Assembly (NCBI GenBank): GCA_030149365.1
Contig: JASBRP010000034.1
Location: forward strand, 50,434 to 114,433
DNA: 64,000 bases
Direction: 5' to 3'
From: Solimonas sp.
GTDB taxonomy: Bacteria; Pseudomonadota; Gammaproteobacteria; Nevskiales; Nevskiaceae
The position numbers and the translations under genes are program-made. Below the pieces are notes generated by a model. It had not been told where the DNA came from. It did not search any database and saw only the letters and a program-made list of their open reading frames with translations. Positions 25,344-35,132 of this stretch are shown here, piece by piece; the stretch's first letter is position 1, and each line of letters opens with the position of its first letter.

Positions 25344-28022
25344 TCAGGCCGCGTCGGTGCGGTCCAGGGTGCGGGTCAGCACCTCGCGCAGGTCGTCCAG
25401 CACGCGTTCGTCGCGGATCGGCCGGTGCATGCGGTCGGTGATGTAGAAGACGTCCTCGGCGCGCTCGCCGATGGTGCCGATCTTGGCGGCGTCCAGCAGG
25501 ATGCCGCGCTTCTGGAACACGCGTCCGACCATGGACAGCAGGCCCGGCTGGTCGGCCGCCACCAGTTCCATGATCGTGCGGCGGCGCGCCTCGTCCTGGC
25601 TGAAGTGGATGTGCGTCGGCGTGTTGAAGTGGCGCAGGCGCTGCGACACACGGCGGTTGACCTCCACGGTCGACATCTCCGGGTCGCTCAGCACCTTGCG
25701 CAGGCCGTTGCGGATCTCCTCGAAGCGCATGCCCGGCTGGATCGGCGTGTTGTCACTCTCCATCACCGCGTAGGAATCCAGCACGAAGCCATCGTTGGTG
25801 GTGTGCAGGCGTGCGTCGAGAATGTTCAGGCCCAGGCGCGCCAGCACGCCGGCCGACAGGCCGAACAGGTGATCGCGGTCGCGGGTGTAGACGAACACCG
25901 TGGCGCCGCGGTCACTGAGCGTTTCCACCAGCACCAGGGGCAGGTCGGCTTCCTTGGCGGCCACGATCGCCGGCAGGTGCCAGGCCAGTTCCTCCGGCGA
26001 GTGCCGCAGGAAATAGTCGCGGTCGAAGCGCTGCCAGACCTTGGCCGCCGGCTGGGTGTCGGCGCCGCGCTCGGTCAGCAGTTTCAGGGCGCGGGCGCAG
26101 GTCTCCGCCACGCGCTCTTCCGGGGCCACCGGGTCGTCCAGGCCGCGCTCCAGCGCGCGGGCAGCCGAGTTGTAGAGATCCTTCAGCAGGGATTCGCGCC
26201 AGGAATTCCACAGCGCCGGATTGGTGCCGCGGATATCGGCGCAGGTCAGCAGCAGCAGGTAGTCCAGGCGATCGCGGTCGCCGACCTTGCGGGCGAATGC
26301 GGCCACCACGTCGGGGTCCTGCACGTCCTGCTTCTGCGCCGTCAGCGACATCATCAGGTGGTTTTCCACCAGCCAGGCCACCACCGCCGCATCGGCATGC
26401 GACAGGCCATGGTCCAGGCAGAACTGCTTGGCTTCCTCCGCGCCCAGCTGCGAGTGATCGCCGCCGCGGCCCTTGGCCATGTCGTGCCAGAACGCGCCCA
26501 GGTACAGCAGTTCGGGCTTGGCGATGCGCTCGAACACCTGGTTGGCAAAGGGCAATTCGTGCTGGAAGCGGCCCATGGCGAAGCGGCGCGCATTGCGCAG
26601 CACGTAGAGCACGTGCTCGTCCACGGTCAGGGTGTGGAACAGGTCGTACTGCATCAGGCCCACGATCTTGCCGAAGGAGGGCAGGTAGCGGCCGAGCACA
26701 CCGTAGCGGTTCATGCGGCGCAGGTTGCGCGTCAGGCCGCGGCCCTCGCGGAACATGTCGATGAAGATCGCGCGGGCGCGCACGTCGTTGCGCACCGTGT
26801 CATCGATCAGGCGGCCGTCGCGCATGATCATGCGCAGCGTCTGCGCGCGGATGCCGGCGATCTTCGGGTGTTCCTGAAGCAGGCGGAAAATCTCCAGCAG
26901 CGCCCAGGGCTGCTTGCGGAAGACGTCGTCGTCGCGCGCCTCGATGGTCTGGTTGCGCACCTGGAAGCGGGCGTTGAGCACTTCCGGTTCGCCGGCATCC
27001 GGGGTCAGGATCGCCTCGTCGAACAGCTGCAGCAGCATGTCGTTGAGGCAGGACAGCGACTTGATCGTGCGGTAGTACAGCTGCATGAACTGCTCGACCG
27101 CGCGGTTCTTGTCGTTGTCCTCGTAGCCGAACAGCGCCGCCACCTTGATCTGGTGATCGAACAGCAGGCGGTCCTCGCGGCGGTTGGTGATCATGTGCAG
27201 GGCAAAGCGCACCCGCCACAGGAAGTCCTGCCCGGCGAACAGCTCGTCGCTCTCCTGCTTGTTGAGGAAGCCGTGCTCGCGCAATTCCGCCAGGGTCTGG
27301 GCGTTGAAATGGCGCTTGGCCACCCAGCCGATGGTGTGGATGTCGCGCAGGCCGCCCGGGCTTTCCTTGACGTTGGGTTCCAGCTTGTAGCCGGTATCGT
27401 CGTACTTGCGGTAGCGCGCCGCCTGCTCGGCCTTCTTGGCCTCGAAGAATTCCTTCACCGGCCAGACCTGGTCCGGCGTCAGCGCCTGCTGCATCTGCTG
27501 GTAGAGCGCGGTATCGCCGGTCAGCATGCGCGCTTCCAGCAGGTTGGTCATCACCGTGATGTCCTTGGCCGCCTCGTCGACGCATTCCTGCACCGTGCGC
27601 ACGCTCTGGCCGACCTCCAGGCCGATATCCCAGGCGAAGGCGGTCATCTGCTCCAGCGCCTTGCGGTGCTGTTCCAGCGATTCGCCGGAGTGCAGCAGCA
27701 GGATGTCGATGTCCGAATGCGGCAGCAGCTCGCTGCGGCCGTAGCCGCCCACCGCCACCAGGGCCAGGCCGTCGGTCAGCTCCGGCAGGAACTTCTGCCA
27801 GGCGGTGCGCAGCACCTCGTCCACCAGGTGGGCGCGGGCGTGCACCAGGGCGTCGGCCGCGGTGCCCTCGTGGAACAGGGTGTAGAGCCGCTCGCGGCCC
27901 CACTTGAGGGTCTCGCGGAAGGCCGCGACGGGGGAGGCCCCCTGTGCCAGGCGCGAGCGGATGCGCGGGGCGCTGAAGATGGCGGACGCGTCTTCGTCAG
28001 CCAGGTCGAACTCAGCGCCCAT
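25344..28022 (-). CDS. glnD: bifunctional [protein-PII] uridylyltransferase / uridylyl-removing enzyme
   Basis: Nitrogen-status sensor that uridylylates PII at low glutamine and removes UMP at high glutamine. The nucleotidyltransferase domain carries [15 protein letters not shown] (92-106) with S103-D104-x-D106. The HD hydrolase domain has H513-D514 in [12 protein letters not shown]. Two ACT domains lie in the C-terminal ~190 residues, the second after [18 protein letters not shown] (shortened in meaning). The 892 aa length is standard. Its ATG shares one base with the map stop (TAATG), so the two are translationally coupled. Confidence 0.97.
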   Translation of the reverse strand: MGAEFDLADEDASAIFSAPRIRSRLAQGASPVAAFRETLKWGRERLYTLFHEGTAADALVHARAHLVDEVLRTAWQKFLPELTDGLALVAVGGYGRSELLPHSDIDILLLHSGESLEQHRKALEQMTAFAWDIGLEVGQSVRTVQECVDEAAKDITVMTNLLEARMLTGDTALYQQMQQALTPDQVWPVKEFFEAKKAEQAARYRKYDDTGYKLEPNVKESPGGLRDIHTIGWVAKRHFNAQTLAELREHGFLNKQESDELFAGQDFLWRVRFALHMITNRREDRLLFDHQIKVAALFGYEDNDKNRAVEQFMQLYYRTIKSLSCLNDMLLQLFDEAILTPDAGEPEVLNARFQVRNQTIEARDDDVFRKQPWALLEIFRLLQEHPKIAGIRAQTLRMIMRDGRLIDDTVRNDVRARAIFIDMFREGRGLTRNLRRMNRYGVLGRYLPSFGKIVGLMQYDLFHTLTVDEHVLYVLRNARRFAMGRFQHELPFANQVFERIAKPELLYLGAFWHDMAKGRGGDHSQLGAEEAKQFCLDHGLSHADAAVVAWLVENHLMMSLTAQKQDVQDPDVVAAFARKVGDRDRLDYLLLLTCADIRGTNPALWNSWRESLLKDLYNSAARALERGLDDPVAPEERVAETCARALKLLTERGADTQPAAKVWQRFDRDYFLRHSPEELAWHLPAIVAAKEADLPLVLVETLSDRGATVFVYTRDRDHLFGLSAGVLARLGLNILDARLHTTNDGFVLDSYAVMESDNTPIQPGMRFEEIRNGLRKVLSDPEMSTVEVNRRVSQRLRHFNTPTHIHFSQDEARRRTIMELVAADQPGLLSMVGRVFQKRGILLDAAKIGTIGERAEDVFYITDRMHRPIRDERVLDDLREVLTRTLDRTDAA

Positions 28023-28801
28023 TACATTTCACCGCCGCGCAGGGTCAATACTTCGAAGCCGGATTCGGTCACCAGCACGGTGTGCTCCCACTGGGCCGAC
28101 AGCGAGTGGTCCTTGGTGACCACGGTCCAGCCGTCCGGCAGCAGCTTCACCTCGGCCCGGCCGGCGTTGACCATGGGTTCGATGGTGAAGGTCATGCCCG
28201 GCACCAGTTCCATGCCGGAGCCCGGCTTGCCGTAGTGCAGTACCTGGGGGTCTTCATGGAAGATGCGTCCGATGCCGTGGCCGCAGTACTCGCGCACGAT
28301 CGAGAAGCCGCGGGCCTCGGCGTACTTCTGGATGACATGGCCGATGTCGCCCAGGCGGACGCCGGGGCGCACCAGCTTGATGCCTTCGATCATGGCCTCG
28401 TGGGCGGTCTCCGCCAGGCGCCGCGCCAGGATGCTGGGCTCGCCGACGTAGAACATCTGGCTGGTGTCGCCGTGGAATCCGTCCTTGATCACGGTGACGT
28501 CGATGTTGACCACGTCGCCCTTCTTCAGGACCTTGGGCCCGGGGATGCCGTGGCAGACCACGTGGTTGACCGACGTACACACCGACTTGGGAAACGGCGG
28601 CCGGCCGGGGGCCGCCCCGTAGCCCAGCGGGGCGGGGACGTCGCCGGCCTTGACGATGTAGTCGTGACAGATCCTGTTGAGCTCATCGGTGCTGACACCG
28701 GGCTTCACGTAGGGGGCGATCATCTGCAGGACCTGCGCAGCGGCCAGGCCGGCTTCGCGCATCTTCTGCTGTTCTGCGAGGGACTTTATGGTGACGCCCA
28801 T
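28022..28801 (-). CDS. map: methionine aminopeptidase type I
   Basis: Removes the N-terminal methionine from nascent proteins. The dinuclear metal ligands are D101, D112, H175, E208 and E239, with substrate His H84; all match the E. coli set with a shift of four. The 259 aa length is typical. The gene diverges from rpsB across 161 bp, the usual gammaproteobacterial map/rpsB arrangement, and heads the run map-glnD-dapD-dapE-yheT. No strong Shine-Dalgarno precedes ATG 28801 and its promoter was not resolved. Confidence 0.97.
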   Translation of the reverse strand: MGVTIKSLAEQQKMREAGLAAAQVLQMIAPYVKPGVSTDELNRICHDYIVKAGDVPAPLGYGAAPGRPPFPKSVCTSVNHVVCHGIPGPKVLKKGDVVNIDVTVIKDGFHGDTSQMFYVGEPSILARRLAETAHEAMIEGIKLVRPGVRLGDIGHVIQKYAEARGFSIVREYCGHGIGRIFHEDPQVLHYGKPGSGMELVPGMTFTIEPMVNAGRAEVKLLPDGWTVVTKDHSLSAQWEHTVLVTESGFEVLTLRGGEM

Positions 28802-28823
28802 GGGGGCTGGCTACCGGAAATCT

Positions 28824-28852
28824 TTGAAATCAAAGGGGGGTTATGGTATAAA
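28824..28852 (+). promoter_or_regulatory. sigma-70 promoter of rpsB-tsf
   Basis: TTGAAA (28824-28829), 17 bp, TATAAA (28847-28852), then the GC-rich discriminator GCGCGCCC expected for a growth-rate-regulated ribosomal promoter. The leader would be roughly 100 nt. Confidence 0.85.
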
Positions 28853-28903
28853 GCGCGCCCTTCAAAGGCAACGCAATCTATTGTAGCGCCTCTGAAAATC
28901 CAC

Positions 28904-28938
28904 TCGCGCCCACTTGGGTGAGCCTTCACCGGGCGCGA
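28904..28938 (+). promoter_or_regulatory. rpsB leader hairpin, probable S2 autoregulatory element
   Basis: TCGCGCCC (28904-28911) pairs perfectly with GGGCGCGA (28931-28938). Inside, GGTGA (28917-28921) pairs with TCACC (28926-28930), leaving a one-sided bulge. The structure ends 12 bases before AAGGAG of rpsB. In enterobacteria the rpsB leader mediates autogenous repression by S2; that this hairpin has the same role is inferred from position and shape. Confidence 0.6.
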
Positions 28939-28962
28939 TTAGCCAAACCCAAGGAGAAGTAC

Positions 28963-29790
28963 ATGTCTAGCATCACCATGCGCCAGCTGCTGGAGGCCGG
29001 TGTTCATTTCGGCCACCGTACCCGTTACTGGAACCCGAAAATGGACGAGTTCATTTTCGGCGAGCGTAGCCGCATTCACATCATCAACCTCGAGCAGACC
29101 CTGCCGCTGCTCAAGGACGCCTGCAACTTCGCCGGCAAGCTGGCCGCCAACGGTGGCCGCATCCTGTTCGTCGGCACCAAGCGCGCTGCCCGCGAGGCCA
29201 TCGAGGAAGAGGCCAAGCGCTGCGGCATGCCGTTCGTTTCCCAGCGCTGGCTGGGCGGCACGCTGACCAACTTCAAGACCGTCAAGGCCTCCATCAAGCG
29301 CCTGGTCGAGATGGAAAAGTCCGTCGAGGACGGCACCATCAACCGCCTGACCAAGAAGGAACAGCTGACCTTCTCGCGCGAGCTCGAGAAGCTGCGCAAG
29401 TCGCTGGGCGGCATCAAGGAAATGCCGACCCTGCCGGACGGCCTGTTCATCATCGACACCGGCTACGAGAAGAACGCCGTGGCCGAAGCCCGCAAGCTCG
29501 GCATCCCGGTCATCGCCGTGGTCGACACCAACAATGACCCCTCGGGCATCGAGTGCGTGATCCCGGGCAACGACGACGCCACCCGCGCCATCCGCGTCTA
29601 CACCCAGTGCGTGGCCGAAGCCATCATCGAGGCCCGCGGCGCCAACCCGATCCCGTTCCGCGAAGCCCCGCCGGAAATCACCGAAGACCGTTCGGCCCCG
29701 AAGAAGCCGCGCGGCCCGCGCAAGCCGGGCGCTGGCGACCGTGACCGTGGTCGCGGCGGCCGTGGCCGTGGCGCCGACAAGGCCGAGTAA
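28963..29790 (+). CDS. rpsB: 30S ribosomal protein S2
   Basis: Small-subunit protein needed for S1 binding. ATG 28963 follows AAGGAG with good spacing and gives [20 protein letters not shown], the canonical start. An upstream in-frame GTG lies within the leader hairpin and is rejected. The 275 aa exceed E. coli S2 (241 aa) because of a C-terminal tail from about residue 240, rich in Arg, Gly, Lys and Pro and ending in [15 protein letters not shown]. The tail looks disordered and basic. tsf follows 20 bp downstream. Confidence 0.98.
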   Translation: MSSITMRQLLEAGVHFGHRTRYWNPKMDEFIFGERSRIHIINLEQTLPLLKDACNFAGKLAANGGRILFVGTKRAAREAIEEEAKRCGMPFVSQRWLGGTLTNFKTVKASIKRLVEMEKSVEDGTINRLTKKEQLTFSRELEKLRKSLGGIKEMPTLPDGLFIIDTGYEKNAVAEARKLGIPVIAVVDTNNDPSGIECVIPGNDDATRAIRVYTQCVAEAIIEARGANPIPFREAPPEITEDRSAPKKPRGPRKPGAGDRDRGRGGRGRGADKAE

Positions 29791-29810
29791 ACCCTAGAGA
29801 AACCGATCCC

Positions 29811-30860
29811 ATGACCCAGATTACTGCTGCCCAGGTCAAGGAGCTGCGCGAGCGCACCGGCGCCGGCATGTCCGACTGCAAGAAGGCCCTGGAAGCCACC
29901 GAGGGCAACATCGACGCCGCCGCCGAGAAGCTGCGCCTCGACGGTGCCGCCAAGGCCGACAAGAAGGCTGCCCGCACCGCCGCCGAGGGCGTCATTGCCC
30001 TGGCCAAGTCGGACGACACCGTGGTCCTGCTCGAGCTGAACAGCGAGACCGACTTCGTGGCCAAGGGCGAGGACTTCCGCGCCCTGGCCCGCGAGGCCGC
30101 CGAGCTGGTGCTCAAGCACCGCCCGGCCGACGTCGAAGCCCTCGGCCAGCTGTCGGCCGGCGGCGAGACCGTCGACCAGAAGCGCCGTGGCCTGATCGCC
30201 AAGATCGGCGAGAACATCACGCTGCGCCGCTTCGAGATCGTCTCCAAGGCCGGTGCCGACCTCGTCACCTACGTGCACCCGGGTGACAAGATCGCCGTGG
30301 CCCTGGCCCTGGACAAGGGCGAGGCCGAGCTGGCCAAGGACCTGGCGATGCACACCGCCGCCATGGCTCCGCGCTACCTGAGCGCCAGTGAGATTCCGGC
30401 CGACGTGATCGAAGCCGAGCGCAAGGTGATCGACGCCACCGTGGCCCAGGAGCAGATCGACGCCAAGGCCGACGCCGAGAAGTACGGCGCCGCGCTGAAG
30501 GAAATGGACGGCGAGAAGCAGAATGGCCACTACGCCGGCCTGTCCGACGAGGACAAGAAGGCTTGGGACGACGAGTACGCCGCGGTCAAGAAGAAGTTCG
30601 GCGGCGGCTTCAAGCCCAAGCCGGCCGAGATCCTGGCCAAGATGGTCGACGGCAAGGTCGCCAAGTTCAAGGCCGAACTGACCCTGCTGGGCCAGCCGTT
30701 CGTCAAGGCTCCCAACGGCGAGTCCGTCGAGAAGATCCTGGCCGACAAGAAGGCTGTCGTGGCCCGCTTCGTCCGCTACGCCGTGGGCGAGGGCATCGAG
30801 AAGAAGAAGGAAGACTTCGCTGCCGAAGTCGCCGCGACCCAGGCCAGCCTCACCGCCTGA
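29811..30860 (+). CDS. tsf: translation elongation factor Ts, with an internal insertion
   Basis: Nucleotide exchange factor for EF-Tu. The N-terminal domain (LRERTGAGMSDCKKAL) and the TDFVAK motif (80-85) that contacts EF-Tu are intact, as is the C-terminal GEGIEKKKEDFAAEV. Length is 349 aa against about 283 in E. coli. The excess is a charged, lysine/glutamate-rich stretch at about residues 213-266 (from EQIDAKADAEKY to AAVKKKFGGGF), placed just before KPAEILAKMVDGKVAKF. A strong terminator follows. Confidence 0.97.
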   Translation: MTQITAAQVKELRERTGAGMSDCKKALEATEGNIDAAAEKLRLDGAAKADKKAARTAAEGVIALAKSDDTVVLLELNSETDFVAKGEDFRALAREAAELVLKHRPADVEALGQLSAGGETVDQKRRGLIAKIGENITLRRFEIVSKAGADLVTYVHPGDKIAVALALDKGEAELAKDLAMHTAAMAPRYLSASEIPADVIEAERKVIDATVAQEQIDAKADAEKYGAALKEMDGEKQNGHYAGLSDEDKKAWDDEYAAVKKKFGGGFKPKPAEILAKMVDGKVAKFKAELTLLGQPFVKAPNGESVEKILADKKAVVARFVRYAVGEGIEKKKEDFAAEVAATQASLTA

Positions 30861-30891
30861 TTTGCGCTAAAATCGGTAACAGTTGTGAACG

Positions 30892-30918
30892 AGACCCCGG
30901 CAACGGGGTCTCTTTTTA
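30892..30918 (+). terminator. rho-independent terminator after tsf
   Basis: GAGACCCCG (30892-30900), GCAA loop, CGGGGTCTC (30905-30913), then TTTTT. A perfect 9-bp stem with a GNRA loop. pyrH starts 36 bp later, so read-through or a separate promoter feeds the next genes. A TAAAAT box (about 30869-30874) lies just upstream of the hairpin. Confidence 0.93.
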
Positions 30919-30954
30919 TATAAACTCAGTAAAATCCGACAGATAGAGCCTGCC

Positions 30955-31680
30955 ATGTCCGCCCAGCCCGCGTACAAGAGAATCTTGCTGAAACTGTCTG
31001 GCGAAGCCCTGATGGGCGAACTGGGTTTCGGCATCGCCCCCCCGGTGACCGCCTTCCTGGCCAATGAAATCAAGGCCGTGGTCGAAGCTGGGGTGGAGGT
31101 GGCGCTGGTCGTCGGCGGCGGCAACATCTTCCGCGGCGAGCCTCTGGCCAAGGCCGGGATGGACCGCATCACCGGAGACCAGATGGGCATGCTGGCCACG
31201 GTGATCAACGCCCTGGCCCTGCAGGATGCCATCGAGCGCACCACCGGCCTGCAGGCGCGCGTGCAGTCCGCCATCCGCATCAACGAGGTCTGCGAGGACT
31301 TCATCCGCCGCAAGGCCATGCGCCACCTGGAAAAGGGCCGCGTCGTGGTCTTTGCCGCAGGCACCGGCAACCCCTTCTTCACCACCGATTCCGCCGCCGC
31401 CCTGCGTGCCGTGGAAATCGGCGCGGACCTGCTGCTGAAGGCCACCAAGGTCGACGGCATCTACACCGCCGATCCCAAGAAGGACCCTTCGGCCAAGAAG
31501 TACGACACGGTGACCTACGACGAGGCCCTGAACCGCCGCCTGGGCGTGATGGACCAGACCGCCATGGTGCTGTGCCGCGACAACAAAATGAAACTCTGCG
31601 TCTACGACATGGACCGTCCCGGTGCGCTGATGAATATCGTCATGGGCGACCGCAGCATCGGCACTTACGTCGACGCCTGA
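30955..31680 (+). CDS. pyrH: UMP kinase
   Basis: Phosphorylates UMP to UDP. Member of the amino-acid-kinase fold, with [14 protein letters not shown] at the N-terminus, [10 protein letters not shown] (phosphate-binding loop), and [16 protein letters not shown] in the centre. The 241 aa length is normal. It is the third gene of the conserved rpsB-tsf-pyrH-frr cluster but is separated from tsf by a terminator. frr follows 29 bp after the stop. Confidence 0.97.
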   Translation: MSAQPAYKRILLKLSGEALMGELGFGIAPPVTAFLANEIKAVVEAGVEVALVVGGGNIFRGEPLAKAGMDRITGDQMGMLATVINALALQDAIERTTGLQARVQSAIRINEVCEDFIRRKAMRHLEKGRVVVFAAGTGNPFFTTDSAAALRAVEIGADLLLKATKVDGIYTADPKKDPSAKKYDTVTYDEALNRRLGVMDQTAMVLCRDNKMKLCVYDMDRPGALMNIVMGDRSIGTYVDA

Positions 31681-31709
31681 AACCAGACAAAGAAACCCGG
31701 GAGACCGCG

Positions 31710-32267
31710 ATGACCACCGAAATCAAGAACGACGCCAGCCAGCGCATGCAGAAGTGCCTGGACACGCTGAAGACCGAACTGGCCAAGCTGCGCACCGGCC
31801 GCGCCAGTGCCGCGATCCTCGACCATGTCCGTGTCGACTACTACGGCTCTCCGGTGCCCCTCTCGCAGGTTGCCAGCGTGGTCGTCGAGGACGCCCGCAC
31901 GATCACCATCACCCCCTGGGAAAAGCCCATGGTGGCGGCCATCGAGAAGGCGATCATGACCTCGGACCTGGGCCTGAATCCGAACACCGCGGGCCAGACC
32001 ATTCGCATCAACATGCCGCCCCTGACCGAGGAGCGCCGCCGCGATCTCGCCAAGGTGGTCAAGACCGAGGCGGAGGGTGCCAAGGTGGCGATCCGCAACG
32101 TGCGCCGCGACGCCAACCAGGCGATCAAGGACCAGGAAAAGGCCAAGAAGATCACGGCCGACGACGTCAAGCGCGGCGAGACCGAAATCCAGAAACTGAC
32201 CGACCAGTTCGTCGCCAAGGTCGACGAGGCCGGCGCAGCCAAGGAAAAGGAACTGCTGTCGATGTAA
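31710..32267 (+). CDS. frr: ribosome recycling factor
   Basis: Splits post-termination ribosomes together with EF-G. At 185 aa it is the exact family length. [21 protein letters not shown] (split in meaning) and [16 protein letters not shown] are signature regions. ATG 31710 was chosen because it gives the canonical length and lies after GGGAGA; the longer in-frame reading runs into pyrH. Confidence 0.98.
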   Translation: MTTEIKNDASQRMQKCLDTLKTELAKLRTGRASAAILDHVRVDYYGSPVPLSQVASVVVEDARTITITPWEKPMVAAIEKAIMTSDLGLNPNTAGQTIRINMPPLTEERRRDLAKVVKTEAEGAKVAIRNVRRDANQAIKDQEKAKKITADDVKRGETEIQKLTDQFVAKVDEAGAAKEKELLSM

Positions 32268-32303
32268 TCCGGTCTTCCGGACTACCCGTCTTTCCCGGTT
32301 CCC

Positions 32304-33023
32304 ATGACTCGAGAAGCTTCTCCGCTGCCACCGCAGCCCTTGCCCCGGCACGTCGCCATCGTCATGGACGGCAACGGGCGCTGGGCACAGCAGCGCGGCC
32401 AGCCGCGGGCCATGGGGCACCGGGCCGGGGTCAAGGTGGTGCGGCGCATCCTGCGCGCCGCCCACACCTCCGGTGTCGAGGCGCTGACCCTGTTCGCGTT
32501 CTCCCAGGAGAACTGGAAGCGGCCGGAACTCGAGGTGAAGCTGCTGCTGCAGCTGTTCGTGCGCACCCTGGGCCGCGAGCTCGACGCCATGCACCGCAAC
32601 GGCGTGTGCATCCGCTTCATCGGCGACCGCAGTGGCTTCCCGGAGCTGCTGCAGGGCGAGATGCAGCGGGCCGAGGCCCTCACCGCCGCCAATGCCGGCG
32701 TGAAGCTGTCGATCGCCGTGGGCTACGGTGGGCAGTGGGACATCGTGCAGGCCGCCCAGGCCCTGGCCGCGGCCGGCGAGCCGATCACCGCCGAGGGCAT
32801 CGCGGCAGGGCTGCAGACCGCCGGCCTGCCCGAGCCGGACCTGATGATCCGTACCGGCGGCGAACAGCGCATCAGCAACTTCCTGTTGTGGCAGCTGGCC
32901 TACACCGAGCTGTATTTCAGCGACGTGCTGTGGCCGGATTTCGGCGAGGCCGAATTCCGGGAGGCGCTGGACTGGTATGCCGGGCGCGAGCGCCGTTTCG
33001 GCCGCGTGCCGGAGTCGGCCTGA
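32304..33023 (+). CDS. uppS: undecaprenyl diphosphate synthase
   Basis: cis-Prenyltransferase that makes the C55 carrier for peptidoglycan and O-antigen. D22 in VMDGNGRWA is the catalytic, magnesium-binding aspartate. GHRAGVK, FAFSQENWKRP and the late RTGGEQRISNFLLWQ motif are present. The 239 aa length is normal. It supplies the lipid carrier that MurJ, encoded at 340-1884, moves as lipid II. cdsA follows after 88 bp in which no other gene is seen. Confidence 0.97.
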   Translation: MTREASPLPPQPLPRHVAIVMDGNGRWAQQRGQPRAMGHRAGVKVVRRILRAAHTSGVEALTLFAFSQENWKRPELEVKLLLQLFVRTLGRELDAMHRNGVCIRFIGDRSGFPELLQGEMQRAEALTAANAGVKLSIAVGYGGQWDIVQAAQALAAAGEPITAEGIAAGLQTAGLPEPDLMIRTGGEQRISNFLLWQLAYTELYFSDVLWPDFGEAEFREALDWYAGRERRFGRVPESA

Positions 33024-33111
33024 ACCGTAGTAGTTTCCCGTCTTAAGTGACAAACTGCGGCATCGCGCCGCGCGCCCACCTCATTCCCGACGCCCCCGAA
33101 CACCGCCCGCC

Positions 33112-33933
33112 ATGCTCGCCCAGCGCGTCGTCACCGCCCTCGTCCTGCTGCCGCTGCTGCTGGCGCTGGTCTGGTTTGCCCCGACTGATCTGCTCTACGC
33201 CGTCCTGGCGCTGGTCGGCGTGCTGATGGCCTGGGAATGGACCGGCCTCATGGGCTGGACGGCGCAGGGCCGCCGCCGCGGCTATGCCCTGGTCGTCGGC
33301 ATCCTGCTCGGCCTGGCCTGGATCGTTCCCGGGCGCGAGCAGCTCCTGCCCTGGCTGCTGGGCGTGGCGGTGCTGTGGTGGCTGTTTGCCCTGAGCCTGT
33401 TCCCGCGGTTTCCGGCCAGTGTCGGCCGGCAGCACACCTCGGGCCTGCCCATGGCCCTGCTGGGCATCCTGCTGACCGTGTCCACCCTGCTGTCGCTGGC
33501 GGCCCTGCATGGCCTGCCGCAGGGCATCTACAAGCTGCTGTATTTCCTGTTCATCATCTTCATCGCCGATACCGGCGCCTACTTCGCGGGCCGGGCCTTC
33601 GGCAAGCACAAGCTGGCACCCAACATCTCGCCGGGCAAGACCGTGGAAGGCGCCCTGGGCGGGCTGGCTGCCACGGCGGTCTGGGCACTGACCGCCGGCG
33701 TCTGGGTGTTCCAGGCCGAGGGTGGGCAGGTCTGGCTGCTGCTGGCCCTGACCCTGGTGGTGGCGGTGGCTTCCATCGTCGGCGACCTGACGGAGTCCAT
33801 GTTCAAGCGCGTGGCCGGCATCAAGGACAGCGGCAACATCCTGCCTGGGCACGGCGGCATCCTGGACCGCGTCGACAGCATCCTCGCCGGCGCTCCGGTG
33901 ATGGTGCTGGGCCTTTATCTGACGGGCCTGTGA
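33112..33933 (+). CDS. cdsA: phosphatidate cytidylyltransferase
   Basis: Integral membrane enzyme that makes CDP-diacylglycerol for all phospholipids. The family signature lies at about residues 229-256, from SMFKRVAGIKDSG to HGGILDRVDS, with the metal-binding Lys-Asp and Asp residues. About seven or eight hydrophobic helices precede it. The 273 aa length is typical. The stop overlaps the dxr start (TGATG). Confidence 0.96.
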   Translation: MLAQRVVTALVLLPLLLALVWFAPTDLLYAVLALVGVLMAWEWTGLMGWTAQGRRRGYALVVGILLGLAWIVPGREQLLPWLLGVAVLWWLFALSLFPRFPASVGRQHTSGLPMALLGILLTVSTLLSLAALHGLPQGIYKLLYFLFIIFIADTGAYFAGRAFGKHKLAPNISPGKTVEGALGGLAATAVWALTAGVWVFQAEGGQVWLLLALTLVVAVASIVGDLTESMFKRVAGIKDSGNILPGHGGILDRVDSILAGAPVMVLGLYLTGL

Positions 33934-35132
33934 TGCAACAACTTGTTGTCCTGGGCGCGACCGGCACCATCGGCCGCAATACGCTCGATGTGGCTGCACG
34001 CCACACCGACAAGCTGCGCGTCCTGGGCCTGACCGCCCAGCGTGATGCCGAGGGCCTGTTCGAGCTCTGCCGCCAGCACCGCCCGCGCTACGCCATCCTG
34101 ACCGAGCCTGCCGCCGCCGCGCGCCTGCGCAGCCTGTGCCGCGACGCCGGCCTGGATTGCGAGGTCCTGGAGGGCGTGGCGGCGATCTGCGAACTGGCCG
34201 CCCATCCCGAGGCGGGGCAGGTGATGTCGGCCATCGTCGGCGCCGCCGGTCTTCTTCCGACCCTGGCGGCGGTGCGGGCCGGCAAGCGCGTGCTGATCGC
34301 CAACAAGGAGCCGCTGGTGATGGCCGGCGCCCTGCTGATGGCCGAGGCGGCTCGCCATGGCGCCACGCTGATCCCGATCGACTCCGAGCACAACGCCATC
34401 TTCCAGTGCCTGCCGGCGCCGGCGCGCTGCGGCGAGGAGCCCAAGGGCGTCAGCCGGCTGATCCTGACGGCTTCCGGCGGGCCGTTTCGCGAGACCCCGC
34501 TGGCCGAGCTGGAATCCGTCACGCCGCAGCAGGCCGTGCGCCATCCCAACTGGGTCATGGGGCAGAAGATCTCCGTGGACTCGGCCACGATGATGAACAA
34601 GGGCCTGGAGCTGATCGAGGCCGCCGTGCTGTACCGCCTGCCGGCGGAGCGGCTGGAGGTGGTGATCCACCCGGAAAGCGCGATCCACTCGATCGTCGAG
34701 TACGTGGACGGCTCGATGCTGGCCCAGCTGGGCCAGCCCGACATGCGCGTGCCGATCGCCCATGCCCTGGCCTGGCCGGAGCGCTGGGAGTCCGGCGTTG
34801 GTGGGCTGGACCTGGCCGCCCTGGGGCGCTTGCGCTTCGAGGCGCCCGACGAACGCCGCTTCCCCTGCCTGCGCCTGGCGCGGTTCGCATTGAAGCAGGG
34901 CGGGGTGCTGCCGAATGCATTGAACGCGGCGAACGAAGTCGCTGTCGAAGCGTTCTTGCAGCATCGGCTGAACTATCCGGGGATTCCTGCAGTGATCGAA
35001 GAGGTAATGGACGCCGCCGCCGGCCGCCAGGCCGGGGACGACCTGGACGGCATCCTGGCGCTGGACGCCTGGGCTCGCGGCCTGGCCGCGACGATGATTG
35101 CGGAACGTGGCCGGAGCCTGCGGCATGCCTGA
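33933..35132 (+). CDS. dxr: 1-deoxy-D-xylulose 5-phosphate reductoisomerase
   Basis: Second step of the MEP pathway, DXP to MEP, using NADPH. GATGTIG (8-14) is the dinucleotide loop. IPIDSEHNAIFQCL holds metal-ligand Asp and Glu, and WVMGQKISVDSATMMNKGLE carries the third ligand. The 399 aa length is normal. ATG 33933 shares one base with the cdsA stop. The order uppS-cdsA-dxr differs from E. coli (dxr-uppS-cdsA) and matches Pseudomonas. Confidence 0.97.
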   Translation: MQQLVVLGATGTIGRNTLDVAARHTDKLRVLGLTAQRDAEGLFELCRQHRPRYAILTEPAAAARLRSLCRDAGLDCEVLEGVAAICELAAHPEAGQVMSAIVGAAGLLPTLAAVRAGKRVLIANKEPLVMAGALLMAEAARHGATLIPIDSEHNAIFQCLPAPARCGEEPKGVSRLILTASGGPFRETPLAELESVTPQQAVRHPNWVMGQKISVDSATMMNKGLELIEAAVLYRLPAERLEVVIHPESAIHSIVEYVDGSMLAQLGQPDMRVPIAHALAWPERWESGVGGLDLAALGRLRFEAPDERRFPCLRLARFALKQGGVLPNALNAANEVAVEAFLQHRLNYPGIPAVIEEVMDAAAGRQAGDDLDGILALDAWARGLAATMIAERGRSLRHA

